Below are positions 16,264 to 25,256 of a stretch of 54,636 nucleotides of DNA, in pieces; within the stretch, counting starts at the first letter, position 1; every line of letters starts with the position of its first letter. The stretch is taken from NCBI GenBank assembly GCA_017619375.1, contig JAFZSL010000076.1, forward strand, positions 1-54,636. The letters are read 5' to 3'. Position numbers and translations under genes: made by a program. The notes beneath the pieces were generated by a model. It did not search any database, was not told the origin of the DNA, and saw only the letters and a program-made list of their open reading frames with translations. Source of the stretch: Prevotella sp. Its GTDB lineage: Bacteria > Bacteroidota > Bacteroidia > Bacteroidales > Bacteroidaceae.

Positions 16264-17422
16264 CATCGTGCCGGCAGAAAGGCTGAGCCTGGTGCAGGAA
16301 TATTATTTCAGCCGGAAACTGAAGGAAGTGGCACGGCTCAACGCCGAGGGGCGCGACATCATCAGCCTCGCCATCGGGAGCCCCGACATGCCACCATCGC
16401 AAGAAACCATCGAAACCCTGTGCCAGGTGGCACGACGTCACGACGCACACGGATACCAGCCCACCATGGGCACGCCGGAGTTGAGACAGGCCATGGCTTC
16501 ATTTTATAAAAGGTGGTATGGCGTGGACCTCGACCCTGCCACCGAAATCCTGCCACTCATCGGCAGCAAGGAAGGCATACTGCACGTCACACTGGCTTTC
16601 GTCAACCCTGGAGACGGCGTGCTGGTGCCCAATCCCGGATATCCCACTTACACTTCGCTGAGCAAAATCCTCGGAGCGCGCATTGTCAACTACAACCTCA
16701 GGGAGGACAACGCTTGGCAACCCGACTTCGACGAATTGGAGCAAATGGACCTCGAAGGCGTGAAACTGATGTGGACCAACTACCCCAACATGCCCACAGG
16801 TGGAGACGCCAGGATGGAAACCTACGAAAGACTTGTCGACTTCGCCAAAAGGAAAGGCATCGTCATCGTCAACGACAACCCCTATTCCTTCATCCTCAAC
16901 AAAGAGCCCAAGTCGCTCCTGCAAGTGGAAGGCGCCAAGGAATGCTGCATCGAGTTCAACTCCATGAGCAAAAGCCACAACATGCCCGGATGGCGCGTGG
17001 GGCTATGCGCCACCAACGCCACCTTCATCTCATGGATTCTCAAGGTGAAAAGCAACATCGACAGCGGAACTTTCCGGGGCATACAACTCGCAGCGGCACA
17101 AGCCTATGCCAACGCAGACGAATGGCACCAAGAGGCCAACCGCACCATCTACGCACGAAGGAGGGCAATAGCAGAGGACATCATGCGCACCCTCGGCTGC
17201 ACCTTCGACCCACGGCAGGTGGGCATGTTCCTCTGGGGGAAAATCCCCGACACCTACGACGACGTGGAGCAACTCACCGAGCGAGTGCTCCATGAAGCAA
17301 AGGTGTTCATCACTCCGGGATTCATCTTCGGCTCCAACGGCAAACGATACATCCGCATCTCGCTCTGCGCCAAGGAAGAGAAGATGAGAGAGGCCCTGGA
17401 AAGAATACGCACCTCACTCTGA
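16238..17422 (+). CDS. class I/II pyridoxal-phosphate aminotransferase, probably aromatic
   Basis: 394 residues, fold type I. The PLP-binding Lys is in SMSKSHNMPGWRVG, with the substrate-carboxylate Arg in the late RISLC segment and the conserved TNYPNMPTG motif. The fold resembles LL-diaminopimelate or aspartate aminotransferases. Its place between prephenate dehydratase and DAHP synthase points to transamination of phenylpyruvate and hydroxyphenylpyruvate to Phe and Tyr. Start at 16238 lies inside the pheA end; the following gap to the next gene is 39 bases. Specificity is inferred from context only. Confidence 0.85.
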   Translation: MRQEDKPVNIVPAERLSLVQEYYFSRKLKEVARLNAEGRDIISLAIGSPDMPPSQETIETLCQVARRHDAHGYQPTMGTPELRQAMASFYKRWYGVDLDPATEILPLIGSKEGILHVTLAFVNPGDGVLVPNPGYPTYTSLSKILGARIVNYNLREDNAWQPDFDELEQMDLEGVKLMWTNYPNMPTGGDARMETYERLVDFAKRKGIVIVNDNPYSFILNKEPKSLLQVEGAKECCIEFNSMSKSHNMPGWRVGLCATNATFISWILKVKSNIDSGTFRGIQLAAAQAYANADEWHQEANRTIYARRRAIAEDIMRTLGCTFDPRQVGMFLWGKIPDTYDDVEQLTERVLHEAKVFITPGFIFGSNGKRYIRISLCAKEEKMREALERIRTSL

Positions 17423-17461
17423 CAAATCACCACCACATCACCATACCAAAAAGAAAAGACA

Positions 17462-18532
17462 ATGGAACTCAACCTTCAACCACTCCACCTCCCCAGCGAC
17501 CATGAACGCCCAATAGTGATAGCCGGACCATGCTCGGCAGAAACCGAAGAGCAAGTGATGACCACCGCCACACAACTGGCCATGAAAGGATGCCACATGT
17601 TCAGGGCTGGCGTGTGGAAACCAAGAACCAAACCCGGAGGATTCGAGGGACAGGGAGAAAAAGCCATGCCTTGGCTCAAACGAGTGAAAAACGAGACAGG
17701 AATGCTCGTAGCAACAGAAGTGGCCACACCCGAGCATGTCAAGATAGCACTCGAATACGACATCGACATCCTATGGATCGGGGCACGCACCTCTGCCAAC
17801 CCCTTCGCCATGCAAGCTCTCGCCGATGCTCTCAAGGGCGTGGAAAAACCCGTCTTGGTCAAAAACCCGGTCAACCCCGACCTTGAATTATGGATAGGGG
17901 CGCTGGAACGCATCAACCAAGCCGGAGTGAAAAAACTCGCCGCCGTACACCGTGGGTTCTCCAGCTATGACAAGAAAATATACCGCAACCTGCCCATGTG
18001 GCAGATTCCCATCGAACTCAGGCGACGCATCCCCAACCTGCCCATCATCTGCGACCCCAGCCACATCGGAGGAAGGCGTGAACTCATCGCACCACTATGC
18101 CAGCAAGCCATGGACCTCGGATTCGACGGACTCCTCGTCGAATCGCACTGCGACCCCGACAGAGCTTGGAGCGACGCCAAGCAGCAAGTCACGCCCGACA
18201 TCCTCGACTACATCCTCTCGCTCCTCGTCATACGCGACGAGAAGGTGACCACGGAGGGCATACACGAACTGCGCAAGCAAATCGACGAACTGGACAACCA
18301 ACTGATGGACCTCCTCGCCAAGCGCATGCGCGTGTGCCGTGAAATAGGACAATACAAGAAAGAGCACAACATGACCGTGCTCCAACCCACCCGCTACGGT
18401 GAAATCCTCGACAAGCGGGGTGCACAGGGAGCACTCTGCGGCATGGGCTCCGAATTCGTGAAGAAAGTCTTCGAGAGCGTACACGAAGAGAGCGTCAGGC
18501 AGCAAATGGAAATACTAAGCAGAAAAGATTAA
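17462..18532 (+). CDS. bifunctional DAHP synthase / chorismate mutase (AroQ type)
   Basis: 356 residues. Residues 1-260 are a type I-beta (KDOPS-like) DAHP synthase: IAGPCSAE, KPRT, the IGART segment, AVHRGF and CDPSHIGGRRE supply PEP and metal sites. Residues about 265-350 are a helical AroQ chorismate mutase (LRKQIDELDNQLMDLLAKRM, then IGQYKKEHN). The fusion performs the first step of the shikimate pathway and the branch-point step from chorismate to prephenate, common in Bacteroidota. The mutase domain probably gives feedback control by prephenate, as in related fusions. In this operon it supplies prephenate to the flanking dehydratase and dehydrogenase. Confidence 0.95.
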   Translation: MELNLQPLHLPSDHERPIVIAGPCSAETEEQVMTTATQLAMKGCHMFRAGVWKPRTKPGGFEGQGEKAMPWLKRVKNETGMLVATEVATPEHVKIALEYDIDILWIGARTSANPFAMQALADALKGVEKPVLVKNPVNPDLELWIGALERINQAGVKKLAAVHRGFSSYDKKIYRNLPMWQIPIELRRRIPNLPIICDPSHIGGRRELIAPLCQQAMDLGFDGLLVESHCDPDRAWSDAKQQVTPDILDYILSLLVIRDEKVTTEGIHELRKQIDELDNQLMDLLAKRMRVCREIGQYKKEHNMTVLQPTRYGEILDKRGAQGALCGMGSEFVKKVFESVHEESVRQQMEILSRKD

Positions 18533-18618
18533 AATGGGAGCTATCGAGAATTTCGTTTTTTCGTTTTACCGTCATACCGAAATTCCGAGACTTCGCTAAT
18601 TTCAAGAAACAAGAGACA

Positions 18619-19419
18619 ATGAGAATATTGGTAATGGGAGCAGGAAAGATGGGGAGTTTCTTCCTCGACCTGCTGAGTTTCGACCATGAGACCGCCGTCT
18701 ACGAAAAAGACCCGCGCCGCATGAGGTTCACCTACAACACACAGAGGTTCACCAAGTTGGAAGAAATCGAAGCGTTCAAACCGGAATTGGTCATCAACGC
18801 CGTCACCGTGAAGTACACCATCCCGGCTTTCAACGAGGTGATGCCCTACCTCCCCGCCGACTGCATCATCAGCGACATCGCCTCGGTGAAGACAGGACTG
18901 AAGGAATACTACGAGAATTCGGGGAGGCGATATGTCTCCACACACCCCATGTTCGGGCCCACCTTCGCCAACCTGCAGCAACTCTCCGAGGAGAACGCCA
19001 TCATCATCAGCGAGGGCGACTACATGGGACGCATCTTCTTCAAGGACCTCTACCGCAGGCTCGATCTCAACATTTATGAATACACCTTCGAAGAGCATGA
19101 CCGCACCGTGGCCTACTCCCTCAGCATCCCCTTCGTGAGCACTTTCGTCTTCGCCGCTGTGATGAAACACCAGGACGCACCGGGCACTACATTCAAGAGG
19201 CACATGCGCATAGCCAAGGGCGTACTCACCGAAGACGACTATCTCTTGCAAGAAATCCTTTTCAACCCCTACACCCATGACCAGGTGGCACAGATTCGCA
19301 CGGAGTTGAAGGAATTGCTTCAAATCATTGACAACAAAGACTCCGACGGAATGGCTGCATACCTCACGAAAATCAGGGCCAACGTGAAAAGAGACATCGA
19401 CCTCGGCAGCAAAAGATAG
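18619..19419 (+). CDS. tyrA: prephenate dehydrogenase
   Basis: 266 residues. A Rossmann motif opens the protein (ILVMGAGKMGSFF, GxGxxG), followed by the TyrA patterns SDIASVKTG and STHPMFGP with the catalytic His. The C-terminal part is helical (SLSIPFVSTFVFAAVM). It oxidises prephenate to 4-hydroxyphenylpyruvate with NAD(P)+. It has no ACT domain, so feedback control probably lies elsewhere, for example the attenuator. It is the last gene of the operon, 86 bases after the DAHP synthase gene. Confidence 0.93.
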   Translation: MRILVMGAGKMGSFFLDLLSFDHETAVYEKDPRRMRFTYNTQRFTKLEEIEAFKPELVINAVTVKYTIPAFNEVMPYLPADCIISDIASVKTGLKEYYENSGRRYVSTHPMFGPTFANLQQLSEENAIIISEGDYMGRIFFKDLYRRLDLNIYEYTFEEHDRTVAYSLSIPFVSTFVFAAVMKHQDAPGTTFKRHMRIAKGVLTEDDYLLQEILFNPYTHDQVAQIRTELKELLQIIDNKDSDGMAAYLTKIRANVKRDIDLGSKR

Positions 19420-19522
19420 CCAAAACAACGCAGGGGAAGAAACAGAATAGGCTGTTTCTCAATCAGAAATACCGCCCAAAACTATTTTTTCACTTTTTTT
19501 TTGAAAATAATGAGAAAAAAAA

Positions 19523-19552
19523 TTGGTGTATGAAATATTTTTCTTATATTTG
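19523..19552 (+). promoter_or_regulatory. promoter of the secreted protein/small protein pair
   Basis: TTG (19523-19525), 19 bases, TATATTTG (19545-19552). The leader to the chosen start is about 110 nt. Confidence 0.7.
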
Positions 19553-19668
19553 CACCGCCAAAGGTATTATAAATACCGATGGCGATTAAGTTTTCTGATA
19601 TATCACCTAAAACTACAAGCACACCAACCAACAGGTCACGACACATTTATTATCAAAACTTTAACGAT

Positions 19669-20991
19669 ATGAAAAAGAAACTACTATTATTTGCAGCGTG
19701 CCTCTTTGCCTTCTCAGGCAGTATGATGGCGCAAAATGACGTTGAACCTTCTGTGGGTAGTATCTATTACAAGGTACAGAAAACTGATATTATGCAGAGC
19801 AAGTCTGCTACTATCACTTTCTACTACAGTGCAGCATCTGACGCAATCTTCAAGGGATTCCAAGTGGAGTTCATCCTCCCAGAGGGATTCCATCAGGCTT
19901 TCTTGGAAGAAGATTCTGAAGGAAATCCCATTTCTGGAACAATCGGTGCCGACCTCAAAGCTCATAACAAGAAATTGAAATTGGAATCCAGTGAGAGGTA
20001 TGACAATGGTCCAGACCAGCAGCCCACCAACGTGTATATGGGCGTGCAGATTGATACGCAAGAATTCCCCACTGGTGAAGACATCGAATTGTTCTCCTGC
20101 TGGATTTCTTGTGATGAAGACGTTGCTCCAGGCGAGTATCCCTTCTCTACCACTCACTGCGAGTTGGCTGATATGAAAACTGGCCAATCCCTGCACATGC
20201 CGGAACCTCTAACTATGACCCTCAACGTCATACCTTACACTGCAAGAATCCTTGCTGACGACGCTACCACTGTTCCCGAAGCTTCCACCAAGCCCGAGGA
20301 CGTGATTGTCAAGCGTACTGTGAAGAAAGACGTATGGTCAACCCTCACTCTGCCGTTTGCCGTTTCTTCAAAAGACCTCACCAACATCTTCGGCGAGGGT
20401 GTCAAGGTGGGTGAATTCAGTGAATTCGATGAACCCGAAGACAACGAAAATAAACAATGGGTGATGAAGTTCGAAACAGTTGATATTACTAAGGGTCTGG
20501 AGGCTAACCACCCATACATCATCAAGTCTGAGAATGCTCTCACAGAGTTCAAGGTTCCCGATGTTGAGGTTAACGCTGATGAAGCAGCTGCGGTCGTTCT
20601 ATATGACAATGGAAGAACCCCAGGAACCAGCAAGTATCAATTGTTCGGAAAAATGGTCGGAACTCTTAAAGGTGCTACTGCGGTTCCTGCGAACAACTTC
20701 ATCCTTCGCGACAACAAGTTCTATGTCTCTACAGGCAGCACCACCATCAATGCCTTCCGCGCATACTTCGATATCGAAGACTATGAGTTTGGAGCAACTG
20801 CTGCCAACATCACCTTCGTGATTGACGGCGAGGCTACCGACATCGAGGGCATCAACATTAACGGCAAAGAGATTGTCACTGGTGACGTCTACAGCGTGAA
20901 CGGCACCTACATGGGCAAGGCTGAGAACGTGATGAACAAGCTCCCAAGAGGCATCTACATCATCAACAACAAGAAAGTGGTTGTCAAATAA
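19669..20991 (+). CDS. secreted protein with Prevotella-type C-terminal segment
   Basis: 440 residues from the chosen ATG, which begins a signal peptide (MKKKLLLFAACLFAFSGSMMAQ). Thirty upstream codons in frame are ignored because they lie in the leader. The middle contains beta-rich domains of unknown type (YYSAASDAIFKGFQVEFILPEGF resembles cohesin-like or BACON-like surface domains). The C-terminus (VYSVNGTYMGK..LPRGIYIINNKKVVVK) matches the final segment common in Prevotella surface proteins and resembles a type 9 secretion-like sorting tail. T-ending codons are more frequent than in neighbouring genes, which may mean high expression. It probably shares a transcript with the small gene 31 bases downstream. 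Confidence 0.75.
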   Translation: MKKKLLLFAACLFAFSGSMMAQNDVEPSVGSIYYKVQKTDIMQSKSATITFYYSAASDAIFKGFQVEFILPEGFHQAFLEEDSEGNPISGTIGADLKAHNKKLKLESSERYDNGPDQQPTNVYMGVQIDTQEFPTGEDIELFSCWISCDEDVAPGEYPFSTTHCELADMKTGQSLHMPEPLTMTLNVIPYTARILADDATTVPEASTKPEDVIVKRTVKKDVWSTLTLPFAVSSKDLTNIFGEGVKVGEFSEFDEPEDNENKQWVMKFETVDITKGLEANHPYIIKSENALTEFKVPDVEVNADEAAAVVLYDNGRTPGTSKYQLFGKMVGTLKGATAVPANNFILRDNKFYVSTGSTTINAFRAYFDIEDYEFGATAANITFVIDGEATDIEGININGKEIVTGDVYSVNGTYMGKAENVMNKLPRGIYIINNKKVVVK

Positions 20992-21022
20992 TAGGTCTAA
21001 CAATTAATAAACGTATATAAAA

Positions 21023-21208
21023 ATGAAAAAGACATATATCAACCCCACTTGCAAAGTGAGAGCAATGAAAGTCGAAGCCATCATGGCACAAACAGTTGAC
21101 CCCAATGAGCCGAACGGTATCGTCGGTGACGAAAACACCGGTATCGGTTGGGGTGGCGAAGACAATGGTGAAGGCAGTGATGCCAACAAGAGTGTTTGGG
21201 ACAAGTAA
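21023..21208 (+). CDS. 61-residue small protein, Bacteroidales MKKTYINP-type
   Basis: The protein starts MKKTYINPTCKVRAMKVEAIMAQ and continues with an acidic, Gly/Asn-rich tail (GIGWGGEDNGEGSD) that ends SVWDK. Many Prevotella and Bacteroides genomes encode short proteins with this layout (MKKxYxxP start, one amphipathic strand, acidic Gly-rich tail, Trp-Asp end), and they are mostly annotated as hypothetical. No Cys motif or membrane helix is present. It follows the secreted protein by 31 bases and is closed by a strong terminator, so the pair is a two-gene unit. Function unknown. Confidence 0.7.
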   Translation: MKKTYINPTCKVRAMKVEAIMAQTVDPNEPNGIVGDENTGIGWGGEDNGEGSDANKSVWDK

Positions 21209-21235
21209 TAAACCATCATATCGCTGAATAGAAAT

Positions 21236-21270
21236 CTCCCTGCGTGAAAACTCACGCGGGGAGTTTTATT
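21236..21270 (+). terminator. intrinsic terminator
   Basis: CTCCCTGCGTGA and TCACGCGGGGAG form a 12-position stem with one mismatch and an AAAC loop, followed by TTTTATTTC. It closes the secreted protein/small protein unit. Confidence 0.85.
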
Positions 21271-21342
21271 TCTACTTGCTCAGACTCGGAGCAATCGGAT
21301 TTATCAAACATCGTAGGAGAAAGCAGACATCAAACACCCACC

Positions 21343-22281
21343 ATGCTCAGCATCCTCTTAGCCACCCTCTTCACCTTTGTGGAACTCAATTGCGAGAACC
21401 TCTTCGACTACACCCACGACGAGGGAAAGAACGACCATGAGTTCCTGCCCAACAGCACACGCAAATGGGACAAGGGGAAATACTGGCGAAAGGTGAACGG
21501 CATCGCCCAGGAAATCATCGCCTGTGGCGGCGAAGGCGACGGATGGACACTTCCCGACTTGGTGGCGCTAACCGAAGTGGAGAACGACAGCGTGATGCAC
21601 GACCTCACCACACGCTCACCCCTGCGCAACGCCGGATACCATTATGTGATGACCCACTCCGACGACGAGCGAGGCATCGACGTGGCATTGCTTTACTCAC
21701 CGTTCTCCTTCCGCTTGCTCGACACCTACGCCTTACGCGTCACACCGCCACCAGGCAAGCACGCCACACGCGACATCCTCTACGCCAAAGGACTGACAGG
21801 TATCAAAGACACCCTGCACGTCATCATAGCACACGCACCAAGCCGTATAAGCGGCGCAAAGGCGACACAACCCTACCGCCTCCGCGTGGCAGAGCGCATC
21901 ATCGCATCCGTAGACTCCATCCTCAACCTCTCACCTGATGCAGACATCGTCGTGGCAGGCGATTTCAACGACCTGGCCGACGGCGACGTGGTGGGAACAC
22001 TCATACAACACCAACTGACACACGTCTCACGCAATGCCAAGGGCAAGCACGGCGCACAAGGCACCTACAAGCACCAAGGCAAATGGGGAAGTCTCGACCA
22101 CATCCTCGTCAGCGACGGCATACACCGCCGGATGCACGACTGCTACATCCTCGACGCGCCATTCCTCACGGAAGAAGACGAGAAATACGGAGGCATACAA
22201 CCCTTCCGCACCTTTGTCGGACGGAGATACCACCGTGGATACAGCGACCATCTGCCACTCATCGCGCAATGGGAACCATGA
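21343..22281 (+). CDS. endonuclease/exonuclease/phosphatase (EEP) family protein
   Basis: 312 residues. A short hydrophobic N-terminus (LSILLATLFTF) may be a signal or anchor. EEP motifs follow in order: ELNCENLFD (Asn), a Glu at LTEVENDSV (metal ligand), HAPSR, AGDFND (catalytic Asp/Asn) and the final SDHLPLIA (His). The family cleaves phosphodiesters in DNA, RNA, lipids or small molecules; the substrate is unknown. An upstream ATG at 21244 lies within the terminator hairpin and is rejected as the start. Confidence 0.85.
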   Translation: MLSILLATLFTFVELNCENLFDYTHDEGKNDHEFLPNSTRKWDKGKYWRKVNGIAQEIIACGGEGDGWTLPDLVALTEVENDSVMHDLTTRSPLRNAGYHYVMTHSDDERGIDVALLYSPFSFRLLDTYALRVTPPPGKHATRDILYAKGLTGIKDTLHVIIAHAPSRISGAKATQPYRLRVAERIIASVDSILNLSPDADIVVAGDFNDLADGDVVGTLIQHQLTHVSRNAKGKHGAQGTYKHQGKWGSLDHILVSDGIHRRMHDCYILDAPFLTEEDEKYGGIQPFRTFVGRRYHRGYSDHLPLIAQWEP

Positions 22282-22283
22282 CC

Positions 22284-22324
22284 GCTCCGATTACTCCGGC
22301 TGCTCCGACCACTCCGATTATTCC
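22284..22324. repeat. 9-base degenerate tandem array
   Basis: Successive 9-base units GCTCCGATT, ACTCCGGCT, GCTCCGACC, ACTCCGATT and a partial ATTCC directly follow the stop codon of the EEP gene. The unit consensus resembles that of the array at 31588-31659. Confidence 0.75.
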
Positions 22325-22394
22325 AAAACACATCCTTTTATAGCCTTTCGTCAAAAAAAACACCTAAAAGGGTCATTATTTGCCCTTTTTTTCC

Positions 22395-22402
22395 TAATTT
22401 TG
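22395..22402 (+). promoter_or_regulatory. -7 promoter element of the ffh operon
   Basis: TAATTTTG, fitting TAnnTTTG, about 145 bases before the ffh start. No -33 at the right distance. Confidence 0.4.
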
Positions 22403-22546
22403 CATTCCCATAGCATTATGGCTAAAACAGGGCTACGGCATTCATAGCCAATAGCGTATCCAGGAGCACCAGGACACCTTGGACACCAGGACATCCGGAG
22501 TAGCCCCAATAGAAATAACAACAGTCAATAAATACAAGAATAAAAG

Positions 22547-23893
22547 ATGTTTGAAAACTTAAGCGAGAGACTGGAACGCTCGTTCAAAATCCTGAAAGGA
22601 GAGGGAAAGATCACCGAACTCAACGTGGCAGCCACGATGAAAGACATCCGCAAGGCGCTGATGGAAGCCGACGTGAGCTACAACGTGGCAAAATCCTTCA
22701 CCAATGACGTGAAAGAGAAGGCCCTGGGCATGAACGTGCTCACCGCCGTGAAGCCAGGACAATTGCTGGTGAAACTCGTACACGACGAAATGGCCGCGTT
22801 GATGGGCGGTGAAGCCGTAGGACTCAACCTCACGGGCAAGCCAGCCATCATCCTCATGTCGGGTCTGCAAGGTTCGGGTAAGACCACATTCAGCGGCAAA
22901 CTTGCCAACATGCTCAAGACCAAGAACCACAGGCGCCCGATGCTCGTCGCCTGCGACGTCTATCGTCCCGCTGCCATCAACCAACTCCAAGTGGTAGGCG
23001 GCCAAGTGGACGTTCCAGTATATTGCGAACCCGATAGCAAGGATGTGGTGTCCATCGCCAACAACGCCTTGCGCGAAGCAAAAGCCAAAGGATGCGACGT
23101 CGTCATCATCGACACCGCAGGACGCCTCGCCATCGACGAGGACATGATGCGCGAGATAGAGACGCTGAAGAACGCCGTCAACCCCGACGAGACACTCTTC
23201 GTGGTGGACTCCATGACCGGACAGGACGCCGTGAACACCGCCAAGACCTTCAACGAACGTCTCGACTTCGACGGCGTGGTACTCACCAAACTCGACGGCG
23301 ACACCCGAGGAGGTGCAGCACTCTCCATACGCACGGTGGTCAACAAGCCCATCAAGTTCATCGGTACGGGTGAGAAGATGGAGGCCATCGACGTCTTCCA
23401 CCCCGCACGAATGGCAGACCGCATCCTCGGCATGGGCGACGTGGTGAGCCTCGTGGAACGTGCGCAGCAACTCTACGATGAAAAAGAGGCACAGGAGTTG
23501 GTGAAGAAAATACAGAAGAACAAGTTCGACTTCAACGACTTCATGTCACAAATCCAGCAAATCAAGAAGATGGGCAACCTGAAGGAACTCGCCTCGATGA
23601 TTCCCGGCGTGGGCAAGGCCATCAAGGACGTGGACATCGACGACGATGCCTTCAAGAGCATCGAGGCCATCATACAAAGCATGACACCTCAGGAGCGCGC
23701 CAACCCGCAAATCCTCAACTCGAGCCGCCGCATGCGCATCGCAAAAGGTTCCGGCACCACCATACAGGAAGTGAACAAACTCCTCAAACAGTTCGACCAG
23801 ACACGAAAGATGATGCAGGCGGTGACCAACACCTCGAAAATGAACATGATGATGGGTGCCATGCGTGGGAAAATGCCCAAAATGCCACAATGA
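22547..23893 (+). CDS. ffh: signal recognition particle protein Ffh (SRP54)
   Basis: 448 residues, full length. Domains: N helical bundle (1-85), G domain with P-loop [20 protein letters not shown] and [13 protein letters not shown] motifs, and a Met-rich M domain (about 300-440; [14 protein letters not shown], then [17 protein letters not shown]) that binds signal sequences and 4.5S RNA. It targets nascent membrane proteins to FtsY and SecYEG in the cytoplasm. Its stop overlaps the folD start by four bases (ATGA), indicating coupled translation. Confidence 0.98.
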   Translation: MFENLSERLERSFKILKGEGKITELNVAATMKDIRKALMEADVSYNVAKSFTNDVKEKALGMNVLTAVKPGQLLVKLVHDEMAALMGGEAVGLNLTGKPAIILMSGLQGSGKTTFSGKLANMLKTKNHRRPMLVACDVYRPAAINQLQVVGGQVDVPVYCEPDSKDVVSIANNALREAKAKGCDVVIIDTAGRLAIDEDMMREIETLKNAVNPDETLFVVDSMTGQDAVNTAKTFNERLDFDGVVLTKLDGDTRGGAALSIRTVVNKPIKFIGTGEKMEAIDVFHPARMADRILGMGDVVSLVERAQQLYDEKEAQELVKKIQKNKFDFNDFMSQIQQIKKMGNLKELASMIPGVGKAIKDVDIDDDAFKSIEAIIQSMTPQERANPQILNSSRRMRIAKGSGTTIQEVNKLLKQFDQTRKMMQAVTNTSKMNMMMGAMRGKMPKMPQ

Positions 23894-24783
23894 AACCAAA
23901 AGAAATGATTCTCATAGACGGAAAAGCCACGGCGGCTGCCATCAAGAAGGAAATCGCCGAAGAAGTGAAACAAATCGTCGAGAACGGTGGCAAACAGCCA
24001 CACCTCGCCGCCATACTGGTCGGCCATGACGGAGGGTCGGAGACCTATGTGAAGAACAAGGTGCTCGCCTGCGAGGCCTGCGGATTCAAGTCGAGCCTCA
24101 TCCGCTACGAAGAAGATGTCACGGAAGAGGAACTGCTCTCCAAGGTGGCAGAACTCAATGCCGACGCCGACATCGACGGCTTCATCGTACAACTCCCCCT
24201 TCCACGGCACATCGACGAGCAGAAAGTCATCATGGCCATCGACTACAGGAAGGATGTCGACGGATTCCACCCCATCAACGTGGGAAGGATGGCCATCGGA
24301 CTGCCTTGCTTCATCTCCGCCACACCGCTTGGCATCCTCACACTCCTACGCAGATACGGCGTGGAAACCAGCGGGAAGAAATGCGTCGTGCTCGGACGCA
24401 GCAACATCGTGGGAAAACCCATGGCGCAACTCATGATGCAGAAGCATTACGGTGACTCAACGGTGACCGTCTGCCACAGCCACTCCGCCACACTCAAGGA
24501 GGAATGCCGGCAGGCCGACATCATCATCGCCGCCATAGGACAGCCCGACTTCGTCACAGCCGACATGGTGCGCGAGGGAGCCGTCGTCATCGACGTGGGC
24601 ACCACCAGAGTGCCAGACCCGTCGCGCAAGAGCGGCTACCGACTCAACGGAGATGTGAAATTCGACGAGGTGTCTGTCAAGGCATCGATGATCACCCCCG
24701 TCCCCGGCGGAGTGGGGCCCATGACCATCTGCTCGCTGATGAAGAACACCCTCGCCGCCGCGAAAAAAGAATACTACCAATAG
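23890..24783 (+). CDS. folD: bifunctional methylenetetrahydrofolate dehydrogenase/cyclohydrolase
   Basis: 297 residues. Conserved FolD segments are present: [14 protein letters not shown] (catalytic Lys in YxxxK), [10 protein letters not shown], the NADP site [15 protein letters not shown], and the C-terminal [11 protein letters not shown]. It interconverts 5,10-methylene-THF and 10-formyl-THF. It begins in the ffh stop codon and is followed two bases after its own stop by a small TPR-like gene, so it is the middle gene of an operon. Confidence 0.97.
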   Translation: MKPKEMILIDGKATAAAIKKEIAEEVKQIVENGGKQPHLAAILVGHDGGSETYVKNKVLACEACGFKSSLIRYEEDVTEEELLSKVAELNADADIDGFIVQLPLPRHIDEQKVIMAIDYRKDVDGFHPINVGRMAIGLPCFISATPLGILTLLRRYGVETSGKKCVVLGRSNIVGKPMAQLMMQKHYGDSTVTVCHSHSATLKEECRQADIIIAAIGQPDFVTADMVREGAVVIDVGTTRVPDPSRKSGYRLNGDVKFDEVSVKASMITPVPGGVGPMTICSLMKNTLAAAKKEYYQ

Positions 24784-24785
24784 TG

Positions 24786-24980
24786 ATGGAAGAAGGAAAG
24801 ATGACTGCTGAGGAATATTACCAGAAAGGTAACGAATACCGACGCCAAGGCAACTGGCAAATGGCGTTGAACAACTACCTCGAGGCCATCGCGCTCGACC
24901 CTGAAAGTCCGGCGGTACAGGCCAAGGAGATGCTCGACGACATCCTCAACTTCTATCACAAGGACTATTACAACCCTTAA
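24786..24980 (+). CDS. 64-residue TPR-like small protein
   Basis: The frame begins ATGGAAGAAGG two bases after the folD stop. The sequence has a single TPR unit (YYQKGNEYRRQGNWQMALNNYLEAIALDPESPAV) and a short C-terminal helix ending HKDYYNP. A longer frame exists upstream inside folD, but that part is a shadow reading. Similar short TPR proteins sit beside the 2-oxoacid oxidoreductase genes in other Bacteroidales as far as I recall, which hints at a role with that complex; this is an inference. Confidence 0.75.
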   Translation: MEEGKMTAEEYYQKGNEYRRQGNWQMALNNYLEAIALDPESPAVQAKEMLDDILNFYHKDYYNP

Positions 24981-25019
24981 CAACCCTCCCGCATCACGGA
25001 AGGTGAAAAATCGAATGTT

Positions 25020-25253
25020 ATGAGTAAAATCAAAGGTCAAATCTTGGTAAACACGAACAGATGCAAAGGATGTGCACTCTGCATTGAGGCTTGCAACAAA
25101 GACGTCATCGCCCTTGCTGACAAGAAAGTCAATGTATCGGGATACCCTTACATCGAGGCCGTCAACCCCGACAACTGCATCGGTTGCGCATCATGCGCCA
25201 TCGTATGCCCCGACGGATGCATCACTGTCTACCGTAAAAAAATGGAGAATTAG
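25020..25253 (+). CDS. korD: 2-oxoacid:ferredoxin oxidoreductase, ferredoxin-like (delta) subunit
   Basis: 77 residues with two classical 4Fe-4S motifs, CKGCALCIEAC near the N-terminus and CIGCASCAIVCPDG near the C-terminus. It passes electrons from the thiamine-bound intermediate to ferredoxin. First of four subunit genes; the alpha gene starts three bases after the stop. The complex oxidises a 2-oxoacid with CoA to acyl-CoA, CO2 and reduced ferredoxin in anaerobes, or runs in reverse. Confidence 0.92.
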   Translation: MSKIKGQILVNTNRCKGCALCIEACNKDVIALADKKVNVSGYPYIEAVNPDNCIGCASCAIVCPDGCITVYRKKMEN

Positions 25254-25256
25254 CTG

